64,000 bases of DNA from Brevibacillus reuszeri (GTDB lineage: Bacteria; Bacillota; Bacilli; Brevibacillales; Brevibacillaceae). The position numbers were made by a program, and so were the translations under genes. Location: NCBI RefSeq assembly GCF_001187725.1, contig NZ_LGIQ01000017.1:310001-374000 (forward strand), given 5' to 3'. Positions 16,850 to 25,154 of this stretch are shown here, in pieces; the stretch's first letter is position 1; every line of letters starts with the position of its first letter. The notes beneath the pieces were generated by a model that was not told the origin of the DNA, did no database searches, and saw only the letters and a list, made by a program, of their open reading frames with translations.

Positions 16850-18565
16850 TTAAGTCACCTGACCTTTCTCTTGGTTGGACCATGCCGTGCGTTTTTTCAT
16901 ACGTGCTGCCATCCATTCTGCGCAAGCACGAGCGATGATATTGAGGACCACGATCAGCACCGACATGGCTGCTGCTGGAGCAACGTCACCAGCGTCATCC
17001 ATATTGACAATCGAGACGGACGCCAGCTTGAAATCTGCTGCGTACAGAAAAACGACGGCTGAGATCGTGACCATGGAATTGATAAAAAAGTAGACTGCCA
17101 TTTCGATGATCGCAGGCGTGCAGACGGGAACGGTTACTCGCCAGAAGACCTTGATTTGCGAGATGCCCATCGACTCTGCAGCTTGTTCAAACTCTGGATC
17201 GAGCTTTTTCAAGGCGCTGGTTGCCGTAATGAACCCGACCGAGAAAAAGTGGATCACGTTGGCGAGAATCAGAATCCAGATTGAGCCGTACAAGCCGTGC
17301 AGAGGATTGCCTGGATTGTTGAAAAAGAAAATGTAGGCAAGACCAATGACCAGTCCTGGCAGAGCCAAAGGAAGAATCGAAAGGAAGTAACCTGTTTGCC
17401 GAAGTCCTTTCCATACCTGCGATTTCTCGATGGCGTAAGCGGCTATAAACGTGACTACGGTTCCGATCACAGCTGTCAGCAACGCGACCAAAATGCTGTT
17501 CCATAGCGGTGTCATGCCTTCTCCGGCAACGCCTGAAAAATCGTAATGCTGCCAGCCGAATTCGAGATTATACGGCCATACCTTGATAAAGGAAGCGATC
17601 ACGACTGCTGCCATCATGAGGAGCAAAAATCCACTTACACACAGACAGATGAGCGTGAAAAAGACGTCGCGAAAACGATTTTCTTTGATTCGGTATGGCT
17701 TGGACTTGGCGGTAATTGCGGAATGCTGCTTACGCTCCACGATTCGATCGACGATAAAGGCGGCGAGAGCCGGAATGATCAAGAGCAGACCAACTGTCGC
17801 TCCCATCGTCATGTTTTGCTGACCGATGACTTGCTTGTACACATCGGTAGCGAGCACAGAAAACTGTCCTCCGACTACTTTTGGTGCCCCAAAATCGGTA
17901 AACGAGAGCGTAAAGCAAACAAAGCAAGCACTGACGATTCCATATTTGATGCTTGGGATTGTCACGGTAAAAAATTTGCGCCAGTTGCCTGCGCCGAGTG
18001 TATCCGCTGCCTCATAGAGCTGGTAGTCAGCGAATGCAAGTGACACAGCAAGAATCAAGTAAGCCTGCGGGAATACGTAGACGATTTCTGCCAAAGTAAT
18101 GCCAACCGGACCATACAAATCGATATCCCACTGAAATGGAAGCAGTCCGAATACCCCTGTGGTGACGAGGCCCTGATTGCCAAACAGATAGGTCAGGGCG
18201 ATCCCATGCATCATGGTCGGTGCGAATAACGGCAGCAAGGCAATCGCGCGAAAGGCTCCTTTTCCCCGAATGCCGCTACGCGTCAAAGCGTAAGCAAAGA
18301 AAAACGCGAGTGTAACGGCAATTAGTGTCGTCATGGCTGAAATGTAAAGCGTGTTCGTAACCGATTGGGACAAGGCCGGCGTCGAAAAGTAAGTCACAAA
18401 GTTGTTCAGTCCGATGAATTGCCCGCTCTTGTCATAAAACGCGCGCGAGAACAACTGGATCAACGGCAATAGTACGCTTACACCTAGGGCGACGATGACG
18501 AGTGAAATCAGCCATTTTTGCATCGTCTTGCCTGTGGCTTGTCTGGCTGCATTCATACTGCTCAC
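16850..18565 (-). CDS. Aminoethylphosphonate ABC transporter permease, two halves fused
   Basis: A 571-residue membrane protein with two tandem binding-protein-dependent permease domains of about 280 residues each. Each half has six or so membrane segments and an EAA loop (YEAADTLGAGNWRKFFTVT in the first, EQAAESMGISQIKVFWRVT in the second). Fused permeases of this kind occur in ferric-iron, sugar-phosphate and phosphonate importers; phosphonate use is inferred from phnX and phnW next door. The GTG start overlaps the stop of the ATPase gene by 4 bases (GTGA); an ATG 9 bases further in is an alternative. Confidence 0.92.
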   Translation of the reverse strand: MSSMNAARQATGKTMQKWLISLVIVALGVSVLLPLIQLFSRAFYDKSGQFIGLNNFVTYFSTPALSQSVTNTLYISAMTTLIAVTLAFFFAYALTRSGIRGKGAFRAIALLPLFAPTMMHGIALTYLFGNQGLVTTGVFGLLPFQWDIDLYGPVGITLAEIVYVFPQAYLILAVSLAFADYQLYEAADTLGAGNWRKFFTVTIPSIKYGIVSACFVCFTLSFTDFGAPKVVGGQFSVLATDVYKQVIGQQNMTMGATVGLLLIIPALAAFIVDRIVERKQHSAITAKSKPYRIKENRFRDVFFTLICLCVSGFLLLMMAAVVIASFIKVWPYNLEFGWQHYDFSGVAGEGMTPLWNSILVALLTAVIGTVVTFIAAYAIEKSQVWKGLRQTGYFLSILPLALPGLVIGLAYIFFFNNPGNPLHGLYGSIWILILANVIHFFSVGFITATSALKKLDPEFEQAAESMGISQIKVFWRVTVPVCTPAIIEMAVYFFINSMVTISAVVFLYAADFKLASVSIVNMDDAGDVAPAAAMSVLIVVLNIIARACAEWMAARMKKRTAWSNQEKGQVT

Positions 18566-19617
18566 CCCCGTTCCTCCGTAGTCGTAGCTGACTGTTCAAA
18601 GGCGAGTAAATTTTCCAGCGGCAGCTCCAGCCACACCTTTTTATTTCGGGATAGCCCAAGCCTGCGTGCTTGCTGAGCGAGTACATCAAGCGTGAGCAGC
18701 TCTTCGCTCATCTGTCCCGTAGCATCCTGCCACCGTAAAAAGATCCGGTAAAAGGCTCCGCGAAACTCCAGCTCAGAAATATGGGCCGGAATACCGAACT
18801 CTGATTCTTGCTCTAAAATGCGGATATGCTCCGGGCGAATCGCAAGCAGTTTCGTTTGATCCGCAATCGGGTGATCAAAGCAGCTGTTTGAGAAGAAATT
18901 GATCGCTCCGATAAAATCGGCAACGAATGGGTTCACTGGTGTATTGTAGATTTCCTCCGGGGTACCGACCTGCACGACCTCCCCGTGATTCATCACTACA
19001 ATTTTGTCTGCCATCGTCAGTGCTTCATCCTGATCATGGGTCACCATAACCGTAGTCATTCCGAATTGTTCATGCAGACGGCGAATCTCCCGGCGCAGCT
19101 TTTGTCTTACTTTTGCATCCAGCGCAGACAACGGTTCATCCAGCAGCAATACTTGTGGCGAAAGTGCGATTGCCCGTGCCAAAGCAATGCGCTGTTGTTG
19201 TCCACCGGAGAGCTGGGCGGGATATTTGGCGGCGGCATGAGTAAGATCCACCATGTCCAGCGCCTCTTCTACTTTCGCTGCAATTTCTTTCTTGGACAGC
19301 TTTTTTTCTTGCAGACCAAAAGCAATATTTTCGGCGGCAGTCAGATTGGGAAACAATGCGTATGACTGAAACATCATCGCAATATTTCGTTTTGCCGGAG
19401 GCAGGGAAGTAATTTCCCTGCCGTCTACGATCATCCGGCCAGTTGTCGGCTGCTCCAATCCTGCCAGCATTCTCAGTAACGTCGTTTTTCCGCAGCCACT
19501 AGGACCGAGCAGACAGACGAATTCATTCTTGTCAATTTCGATGGAGACATGCTCCAAAGCGGCAAATAATCCGAAGCGTTTACTGACCCCTTGAATGGAT
19601 AGATAGGATTGTCTCAT
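18562..19617 (-). CDS. Aminoethylphosphonate ABC transporter ATP-binding protein
   Basis: A 351-residue ATPase with Walker A GPSGCGKTT, signature LSGGQQQRIALARA, Walker B LLLDEPLSALD and switch MVTHDQDEAL. A C-terminal TOBE-like regulatory domain (about residues 245-345, LAIRPEHIRIL) places it in the Pot/Fbp/PhnT group. The ATG has AGGAG 6 bases upstream. It lies between the binding protein and the permease, with a 4-base overlap into the latter. Confidence 0.95.
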   Translation of the reverse strand: MRQSYLSIQGVSKRFGLFAALEHVSIEIDKNEFVCLLGPSGCGKTTLLRMLAGLEQPTTGRMIVDGREITSLPPAKRNIAMMFQSYALFPNLTAAENIAFGLQEKKLSKKEIAAKVEEALDMVDLTHAAAKYPAQLSGGQQQRIALARAIALSPQVLLLDEPLSALDAKVRQKLRREIRRLHEQFGMTTVMVTHDQDEALTMADKIVVMNHGEVVQVGTPEEIYNTPVNPFVADFIGAINFFSNSCFDHPIADQTKLLAIRPEHIRILEQESEFGIPAHISELEFRGAFYRIFLRWQDATGQMSEELLTLDVLAQQARRLGLSRNKKVWLELPLENLLAFEQSATTTEERG

Positions 19618-19634
19618 GCTGTTCTCCTCGCTAC

Positions 19635-20723
19635 TTACTTAGGCTCGCTCTTGGTAGCGTAGCGTTTTTCCCACCCTGCCAAGACGTTATCACGATTCTC
19701 TGCTGCTTGTTTCAAATCCAGCTTGATCAATTGCTTGATCGGGTCTACGGCGTAGCCTTCTGGCAGCGTCCCGCCTTCTTGTTTTACACTGACGATCGCG
19801 AAATTTTGGTTATAAGCTTTCATCGCTTCATCTGAGATGGCCCAATCCAGGAACAGCTTTGCTTCCGGCTTGATCTCGGCCTTTTTCATCAGGGCATTCG
19901 CTTCTACATCCCAGCCAGAGCCTTCAGACGGGAAGACAACCTCAAGCGGTGCGCCTTTTTTCTTTTCTGTAATGGAACGATAGCCAAAGGAAATGCCAAT
20001 TGGATATTCTCCGGACGCTGCCATTTTGGCTGGCTTTGAGCCTGAATGTGTGTACAGCGCCATATTTTCGTGCAGCTTGTCGAGATAATCCCAGCCTTCC
20101 TGTTCACCTTTTAGCTGCATAATTCCGTTGATGGTCAAAAGTCCCGTTCCAGACGACGCTGGATTTGGCATCACAATCAGACCTTTGTATTCCGGCTTGA
20201 TCAAATCTTCATAGGTTTTAGGAATTGGCAGGTTTCGTTTTTCGAGTTCCTTTGTATTTACAGCAACGGCTGTTTCCCATGCGTCAATGCCGACCCAGCT
20301 CGTTGGCTCCTTGGAATCCTTGAACTCGGCGGATACACGTTCGACTCCTTTTGGCGAATAGCCTTCGAGCATGCCTTGCTGTTCGAGAACCAACAGGCTG
20401 GTTGCTGCTGTTCCCCAGACGACGTCGGCTTGTGGATTATCCTTTTCTGCCAAAAGCTTCGCTGTAATAATGCCAGTGGAGTCTCTGACGATGTTCACTT
20501 TTACATCCGGGTACTTGGCTTTAAAGGATTCCAGATATGTTTTGATCTGGTCATCCTCCAGCGCGGTGTACACGGTGATCGCGCCCGATGCCGGGGCTAC
20601 TGTGCTGGAGCCACCTGTAGCAGGTGCTTGTGCGTTTGATTGGGACTTGGGTGCTTGTCCACATCCTGCCAGAACTGCCAATGACAAAATTGATGCGAGT
20701 ATCGGATAATGCCACTTCTTCAT
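19635..20723 (-). CDS. Aminoethylphosphonate ABC transporter binding lipoprotein
   Basis: A 362-residue lipoprotein with lipobox LAGC near residue 21, a Gln/Ser/Ala-rich linker and a class II binding-protein fold of the ferric/phosphonate type (ITVYTALEDDQIKTYLESFK, AKLLAEKDNPQADVVWG). This group binds small anions in a cleft; the phosphonate ligand is inferred from the operon. The ATG at 20723 has GGGGAGAGG 5 bases upstream; an earlier in-frame ATG at 20753 would add ten residues before the signal peptide. It is the first gene of the phosphonate operon. Confidence 0.92.
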   Translation of the reverse strand: MKKWHYPILASILSLAVLAGCGQAPKSQSNAQAPATGGSSTVAPASGAITVYTALEDDQIKTYLESFKAKYPDVKVNIVRDSTGIITAKLLAEKDNPQADVVWGTAATSLLVLEQQGMLEGYSPKGVERVSAEFKDSKEPTSWVGIDAWETAVAVNTKELEKRNLPIPKTYEDLIKPEYKGLIVMPNPASSGTGLLTINGIMQLKGEQEGWDYLDKLHENMALYTHSGSKPAKMAASGEYPIGISFGYRSITEKKKGAPLEVVFPSEGSGWDVEANALMKKAEIKPEAKLFLDWAISDEAMKAYNQNFAIVSVKQEGGTLPEGYAVDPIKQLIKLDLKQAAENRDNVLAGWEKRYATKSEPK

Positions 20724-20785
20724 GAGAACCTCTCCCCTGCGTGAAATGTTCAATTTTCTTTGTTAGGTCTCATGTTACGGGGGAA

Positions 20786-20814
20786 ATATTAAGTGAATGT
20801 GAATGCAAGGTAAA
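20786..20814 (-). promoter_or_regulatory. Possible promoter of the aminoethylphosphonate operon
   Basis: On the minus strand TTTACC and TAATAT are 17 bases apart. The spacer holds a direct repeat (CATTCA, ACATTCA) that might bind a regulator. Weak call by eye. Confidence 0.3.
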
Positions 20815-20891
20815 AGAAATGTGTTTATGTGCTTTTGTGTGTTTTTAGTTGCATAAGAGATATAAGAGCTTGTATGTCGGACTGTTGTGGA

Positions 20892-21105
20892 GGAGAGGAA
20901 ACCGGAGAAAACGCTCCAGGTTCTTGGAACGCTTACAAGGGGGTCATTCCTGTACGTCTGCATGGAGAAAGGGAAACCGCGTCCAAAGTGGCGGGTTCGG
21001 GGATGGCTCTCAGAGGTGGACGCTTAAGATCGTGTTTCCCTTTTCCACTCCGCCTCGGCAGCGTTTCCAAAGACCTTCGCGCTTTTCTCCGTTTTCCTCT
21101 CACTA
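20892..21105. repeat. Long imperfect inverted repeat (about 210 bases) in a gene-free region
   Basis: The 519-base gap between the phosphonate operon and the ankyrin gene contains one long foldback. The left outer arm GAGGAAACCGGAGAAAACGC (from ~20896) mirrors GCGCTTTTCTCCGTTTTCCT (to ~21098). TTCTTGGAACGCT (20921-20933) mirrors AGCGTTTCCAAAGA, and GGAGAAAGGGAAACCGCGTCC (20964-20984) mirrors GTGTTTCCCTTTTCCACTCC. The paired arms jointly span most of the element around a loop near 21000-21015. Short reading frames across it (for example 20829-21152) look incidental. It could be a MITE-like repeat or a structured RNA. Confidence 0.7.
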
Positions 21106-21177
21106 GCTATTGGTGGTCCGCGTTGCATGAATACACAAAAAGAGTTTTTTGAGATCAGAAGGACAATACATGGAACA

Positions 21178-21228
21178 TAAAAAACCGCTTCTGTACAAAC
21201 CCTCACCAGGGGCAAGACAGATAGCGGT
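21178..21228 (-). terminator. Terminator of the ankyrin gene
   Basis: On the minus strand ACCGCT(A)TCTGT pairs with ACAGA(A)GCGGT and TTTTTTA follows, 15 bases after the stop codon. Confidence 0.8.
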
Positions 21229-21242
21229 CTTCTTATGCCATT

Positions 21243-22322
21243 TTACAATTCGCCTTCCATAAACTTGACCAGATACACCTCTGGCTTTTCGAGAAACGCT
21301 GAAAAGCTGCACAAATCGGCATACTCTTTATGCTCGATGTCATAGCAGCCGACCTGGCCTTTTTTCTTTGGATTCCACACGAGCTGCAGGTGGGAGTAGT
21401 TATCGATGTCGGCAGACAGGCGCAGGTATTTTTGTCTACCAACTTTCAGCTCGATGGTATCGGCCAGCGCAAAAAAGTCAATATAATCGATTTCATACTC
21501 ATTGGGAGCCAACTCCAGGCGCAGCTTGTCTCCTGTAAGAAAACTGATCAGCTCATCTGTCAGTTTATACTTTTTCAGCTCAACCTTTTTGTTTTCCACG
21601 TCGTGAAATGCTGGCGGCTCAAGCGATTTTAAATAGTCTGCCAGTGGTGCATTTTTGTTACTGACAGCAATCGTATACGCTCTCTCCCCGTCTTTTTCGG
21701 CTAGCGTAACGTCTGCGCCGTGTTCAATCAAATATTTTACCAGCCCAATATTCCCCATACGCGCTGCTACGGTTAACGGAGTCGCACAATAAGGATAGAC
21801 CATATCTGGCTGATTATAATTAATGTCCACTCCTTGATCAAGTAAATACGCAATCGTCTTTCGATCGTGATCCGACACGGCCTTGCGCAATACGGCTCCA
21901 CCATGCTGCTTAACATCCAATCCCAGTTCATGAATAAGCGGGATGTTGTTTTTGTTACCATAGTAGGCCTCCGAATAAGCGCCTGAGCCGACCTGGTTAT
22001 GCATGTCCAGCCTGGCGCCTTGCGCTGCTACGTAGCGAACGATGTCTTCCTTGCAATAGCGAACCGCGTTCAAAAACGCAGGATTGCGCTGGACATTCAG
22101 ATTGACCCCATGTTCTACCAGCAGCTTTACCACTTCCAGTTTTTCCGATAGAAGCGCCAGATCTATCGGACTTAACGTGGTGTACTTGCTCAGAACGAGG
22201 CCTTCCTCGATGTCCCAGCCCGCAGCAATGGCAGCCTGCAGGGCCATAATATTTCCTTCATATATGTGTAGCGCGATCTCCGGAAGCTCCTCGAACCTCC
22301 CGATATCTTTCAGCTTGATCAT
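21243..22322 (-). CDS. Ankyrin repeat protein
   Basis: A 359-residue cytosolic protein. The first ~235 residues hold about five or six ankyrin repeats (for example TTLSPIDLALLSEKLEVVKL, TPLTVAARMGNIGLVKYLIE and the loop HGADVTLAEKDGERAY). The remaining ~120 residues are a separate, charged domain with no recognised motif (KKVELKKYKLTDELISFLTG onwards). Ankyrin repeats bind protein partners; no function can be named. The ATG at 22322 has GGAGGGG upstream, and the longer ORF start at 22370 lies upstream of the predicted transcription start. The gene has its own promoter and terminator. Confidence 0.85.
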   Translation of the reverse strand: MIKLKDIGRFEELPEIALHIYEGNIMALQAAIAAGWDIEEGLVLSKYTTLSPIDLALLSEKLEVVKLLVEHGVNLNVQRNPAFLNAVRYCKEDIVRYVAAQGARLDMHNQVGSGAYSEAYYGNKNNIPLIHELGLDVKQHGGAVLRKAVSDHDRKTIAYLLDQGVDINYNQPDMVYPYCATPLTVAARMGNIGLVKYLIEHGADVTLAEKDGERAYTIAVSNKNAPLADYLKSLEPPAFHDVENKKVELKKYKLTDELISFLTGDKLRLELAPNEYEIDYIDFFALADTIELKVGRQKYLRLSADIDNYSHLQLVWNPKKKGQVGCYDIEHKEYADLCSFSAFLEKPEVYLVKFMEGEL

Positions 22323-22355
22323 CGATTCCCCTCCACAATCTAAAATCTTACGAAA

Positions 22356-22384
22356 ATTATAAAAAAACACTTGGTAGAAAACAA
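22356..22384 (-). promoter_or_regulatory. Promoter of the ankyrin gene
   Basis: TTGTTT and TATAAT are 17 bases apart on the minus strand, between the MFS stop and the ankyrin start codon. Confidence 0.65.
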
Positions 22385-22397
22385 CAGAACCAAAGAC

Positions 22398-23660
22398 TCA
22401 TCCTGATAATTGATCCGTTGTCGTTGGTTTCTCTAGATACATTCGAAACAATTGGCTATATAGCACGACACTGATGACAGCAAAAAGCAAAATGAGGGTG
22501 AAGATTCCCAGAGGTGACACCCAGCTGGACAAAAAGACGGTGACTGGGGCCAAAAATTTACCAATGGTGGGTTGCAGGCTGTCAGCTCCCATATACTGTC
22601 CTCTTGCATTTTCCGGAGCATAGCGGCTGATAAAGCTCTGTGTCACTGGAGAGCGCATCATCTCCCCAAAGGTAAAGATGATCGTACACAAAAATAAAAA
22701 CCAGATATGCGTGCTAAGTCCAAGCGCAAAGGTACCAGCCCCGGACAACAGTGATGACAGTATGAATACATCGCGCTCCTTCCAGTGATGGAGCCATTTT
22801 GTTACGGGCAGGATGAACAAGACAAACAATAGACCGTTAAACCCGAGTATCCAGCCGAATATCTCAGTGCTTGTGAGCATCAGCGAAGCATCCTTCCAGG
22901 TAAAAAGCGCTTGAGCCGGAACCTCATGAATGATGTAGACGGGCAAGTAAAGATCGAGCTGCATGATCGGCACGAGCGCACAGATGCCTGCCAGCGTATA
23001 GACGAGAAACACTTTATCGCGAAAAATGATTCCATATCCCCTCCACTGTTCCTTGAAGACATCGCGAATTGAAGCTCCAGTCTGCGTATTATTCGTTACC
23101 ACTGGCATCGTTTCGCGAACCATGATAAAGATCGCAATCAAATACAAGAGCAGCACCAACGCACAAGTCCACAATAGCTCTTGCCGGTAATGGAAAAAGA
23201 AAATGGCTCCGAGTGCGGGACCAAGCACGGCACCGATGTTGTTCGCTGTCGTAAAGGTAGCAAAGATTTCTCGACGGTTCTCTGGCAAGACCAGGTCAGC
23301 AACCATCGCGGCGCTCGCTGGCCGATAGATCGCTCCTCCCAGACCAAGACCGATAAACGCGATATAATCCACCCAGTGTGATGCAGATACTGCAAACAGG
23401 ACGAACATCGCCATCTGGAGAAAAGCTCCCAGCAGCATGACTGGGCGTCTTCCCAGCCGATCCGCCAAAGCTCCTCCAAGCAGACTGCCCACTAGGCTGA
23501 AGAGTGGAGGGATCGTCATTAACATACCTGCCAAATGATTGCCTAACGCTGTTCCGAAATAGACGGTTATAAACGGAAAATACATCCAAAATAGCATGTT
23601 GAACAATGCTTCCCCGATTAACCGGACCCTCAGATTGTGATCCCATAGCCGTAGCTGCAT
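22398..23660 (-). CDS. MFS transporter, probable drug or metabolite efflux
   Basis: A 420-residue major facilitator protein with about twelve membrane segments. The loop 2-3 motif is visible as GGALADRLGRRPVMLLG near residue 65, and the helix 5 motif region as NNIGAVLGPALGAIFF. The family signature argues for proton-driven efflux of the MdtG/YttB type, but no substrate can be given. The ATG at 23660 has GGGGAGGG 5 bases upstream. Confidence 0.9.
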   Translation of the reverse strand: MQLRLWDHNLRVRLIGEALFNMLFWMYFPFITVYFGTALGNHLAGMLMTIPPLFSLVGSLLGGALADRLGRRPVMLLGAFLQMAMFVLFAVSASHWVDYIAFIGLGLGGAIYRPASAAMVADLVLPENRREIFATFTTANNIGAVLGPALGAIFFFHYRQELLWTCALVLLLYLIAIFIMVRETMPVVTNNTQTGASIRDVFKEQWRGYGIIFRDKVFLVYTLAGICALVPIMQLDLYLPVYIIHEVPAQALFTWKDASLMLTSTEIFGWILGFNGLLFVLFILPVTKWLHHWKERDVFILSSLLSGAGTFALGLSTHIWFLFLCTIIFTFGEMMRSPVTQSFISRYAPENARGQYMGADSLQPTIGKFLAPVTVFLSSWVSPLGIFTLILLFAVISVVLYSQLFRMYLEKPTTTDQLSG

Positions 23661-23966
23661 CGATACCCTCCCCTTTGTACGCAAAACGGCACATACTCTA
23701 TTGAAATTGAAATGCGTAACATGAACACAAAAGTTCCCGGCCGGGTAATCAAACTGTAAAGCATTCCCCTGACAAAATATAGACTTATAATCACGCGTGA
23801 GTTATACTAATAATATGAAAGTTGAAAATACGACTCCCTATTTGGACTGACACAAGAAACGAACGCTTGTTCTATAGTGACTTTAAAATGATGAAAGACG
23901 CTCCTTTTCGGGAGCGTCTTTTTTGGTGTTTGGACCAACGTCTACCCTCCTATGCGGGTAGGCGGC
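23661..23966. other. Gene-free region with promoter-like and terminator elements
   Basis: A 306-base gap. It contains AT-rich promoter-like sequence on the plus strand (TAGACT, 17 bases, TATACT at about 23781-23809) and a strong terminator at 23892-23928. Together these could bound a small RNA of about 110 bases; no convincing protein-coding frame is seen. Confidence 0.4.
23892..23928 (+). terminator. Strong hairpin terminator without an obvious upstream gene
   Basis: AAGACGCTCC pairs with GGGAGCGTCTT around a TTTTC loop, with a run of T after it on the plus strand. No plus-strand gene precedes it. On the minus strand the T tract is shorter. Confidence 0.8.
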
Positions 23967-24293
23967 CTACAGCGTATAATCCCGTTCCACCTTGCAAATG
24001 CGAGTAATGTAATAGCCGTACCACATTTCTCTGCCTTTTTCCTGAGCTGCCCGGTGCTCCTCGTCACGCTTCCAATCCCGGATCGCTACAAGCGAGGACC
24101 AGTAGGAAACCGTAATGCCAAAGCCAGATGCATCCCGAACGCTTTCCACTCCAAGAAAGCCCGGCTGACCAGTCGCCAGCTCTACCATGCGATCTGCCAT
24201 TTCTCCATAGCCTTGATCGCCTTCTGTTCGCTGTGACGAAAAGATCACGGCATAGTACGGAGGTGCTGGTGTTTTGGCGAAGTTCTCCATCAT
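23967..24293 (-). CDS. Antibiotic biosynthesis monooxygenase (ABM) domain protein
   Basis: A 108-residue dimeric alpha-beta barrel protein. The segments YYAVIFSSQRTEGDQGYGEM, PGFLGVESVRDASGFGITVSYW and a final WYGYYITRICKVER are typical of the YqjZ-like ABM group. Members act as small cofactor-free oxygenases or haem-degrading enzymes, and many have no known role. Its ATG overlaps the stop of the racemase gene by 4 bases (ATGA), indicating translational coupling. Confidence 0.85.
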   Translation of the reverse strand: MMENFAKTPAPPYYAVIFSSQRTEGDQGYGEMADRMVELATGQPGFLGVESVRDASGFGITVSYWSSLVAIRDWKRDEEHRAAQEKGREMWYGYYITRICKVERDYTL

Positions 24294-24997
24294 GCCTGCA
24301 CCTCATCTTCGAGAGCCGCTTCAACCGCGATCCGTGCATGAATCGCCGTCGTATCAAAAACCGGAACTGGACTATCCTCTGCCGAGATCAACAACCCGAT
24401 CTCTGTACAGCCCAGGATCACCGCCTCTGCCCCTTGCTCTACCAAGCGTTCAATGATTTGGACGTACCGCTGCTTGGATTCCTCGCGAATGACTCCGACA
24501 CAAAGCTCATGATAGATGATCTCATGGACGCTGTTGCGTTCTTCTTCGTTTGGAAGCAATACCTCGAAGCCATGCACATCGCGGAGCCTTCCTGTATAAA
24601 AATCTTGTTCCATCGTAAAACGGGTGGCGAGTAGCGCAACACGTTTATGTCCTTTTTCCAGGATAGCTGCTGCTGTCGCATCGGCAATATGCAAAAAGGG
24701 CAGCTTCGTCGCTTCCTCAATGGCAGATGTCAGCTTGTGCATCGTATTGGTGCAAAGAACGATCAAATCAGCACCTGCTGCCTCCAGGCTTCTCGCTGCT
24801 TTCGCCATCGCTTGTCCTGCTTCTTCCCATCTTGCTTCGCGCTGCAGGCGTTCAATTTCGGCGAAATCAACCGAGTACAGCACGCATTTGGCAGAATGGA
24901 GCCCACCCAACCGAGCCTTTACTTCTTCATTGAGAAGACGATAATAGACAAGTGAAGATTCCCAGCTCATTCCCCCGATTAACCCAATCGTTTTCAT
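24290..24997 (-). CDS. Aspartate/glutamate racemase family protein (RacX/YgeA type)
   Basis: A 235-residue member of the Asp/Glu racemase superfamily. The two catalytic cysteines are in LCTNTMH (about residue 82) and LGCTEIGLL (about residue 197), and the N-terminus IGLIGGMSWESS is typical. The RacX/YgeA subgroup racemises a broad range of amino acids, giving D-amino acids for the wall or biofilm turnover, but that specificity is inferred. AGGAGAG precedes the ATG. It is followed directly by the ABM gene. Confidence 0.9.
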   Translation of the reverse strand: MKTIGLIGGMSWESSLVYYRLLNEEVKARLGGLHSAKCVLYSVDFAEIERLQREARWEEAGQAMAKAARSLEAAGADLIVLCTNTMHKLTSAIEEATKLPFLHIADATAAAILEKGHKRVALLATRFTMEQDFYTGRLRDVHGFEVLLPNEEERNSVHEIIYHELCVGVIREESKQRYVQIIERLVEQGAEAVILGCTEIGLLISAEDSPVPVFDTTAIHARIAVEAALEDEVQA

Positions 24998-25084
24998 AGT
25001 TTGTCGTTCTCTCCTTTGGCTGCAATGGTTGCTGTATGTTCCTTTTTCGTTGTGAACGCTGCTTTTTCCTGTTGTCTACGAAAC

Positions 25085-25130
25085 AAAGATGGCCTCGGAT
25101 GGTGCTGGATTTCAGCACCCGAGGCATCTG
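25085..25130 (-). terminator. Terminator of the sigma/anti-sigma operon
   Basis: On the minus strand AGATG(C)CTCGG.GTGCTG pairs with CAGCAC...CCGAGG.CATCT and is followed by TTGTTT. Confidence 0.75.
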
Positions 25131-25154
25131 CTATTGTATTTTTCAGCCGTTGGA

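Noticed and set aside
20829..21152. 107-residue frame in the phosphonate-ankyrin gap
   Set aside because: It runs straight across the long inverted repeat, has a Gly/Arg/Cys-biased composition and no ribosome binding site, so it is a by-product of the repeat.
23822..24007. 61-residue plus-strand frame
   Set aside because: It reads through the strong terminator at 23892-23928 and overlaps the ABM gene on the other strand.
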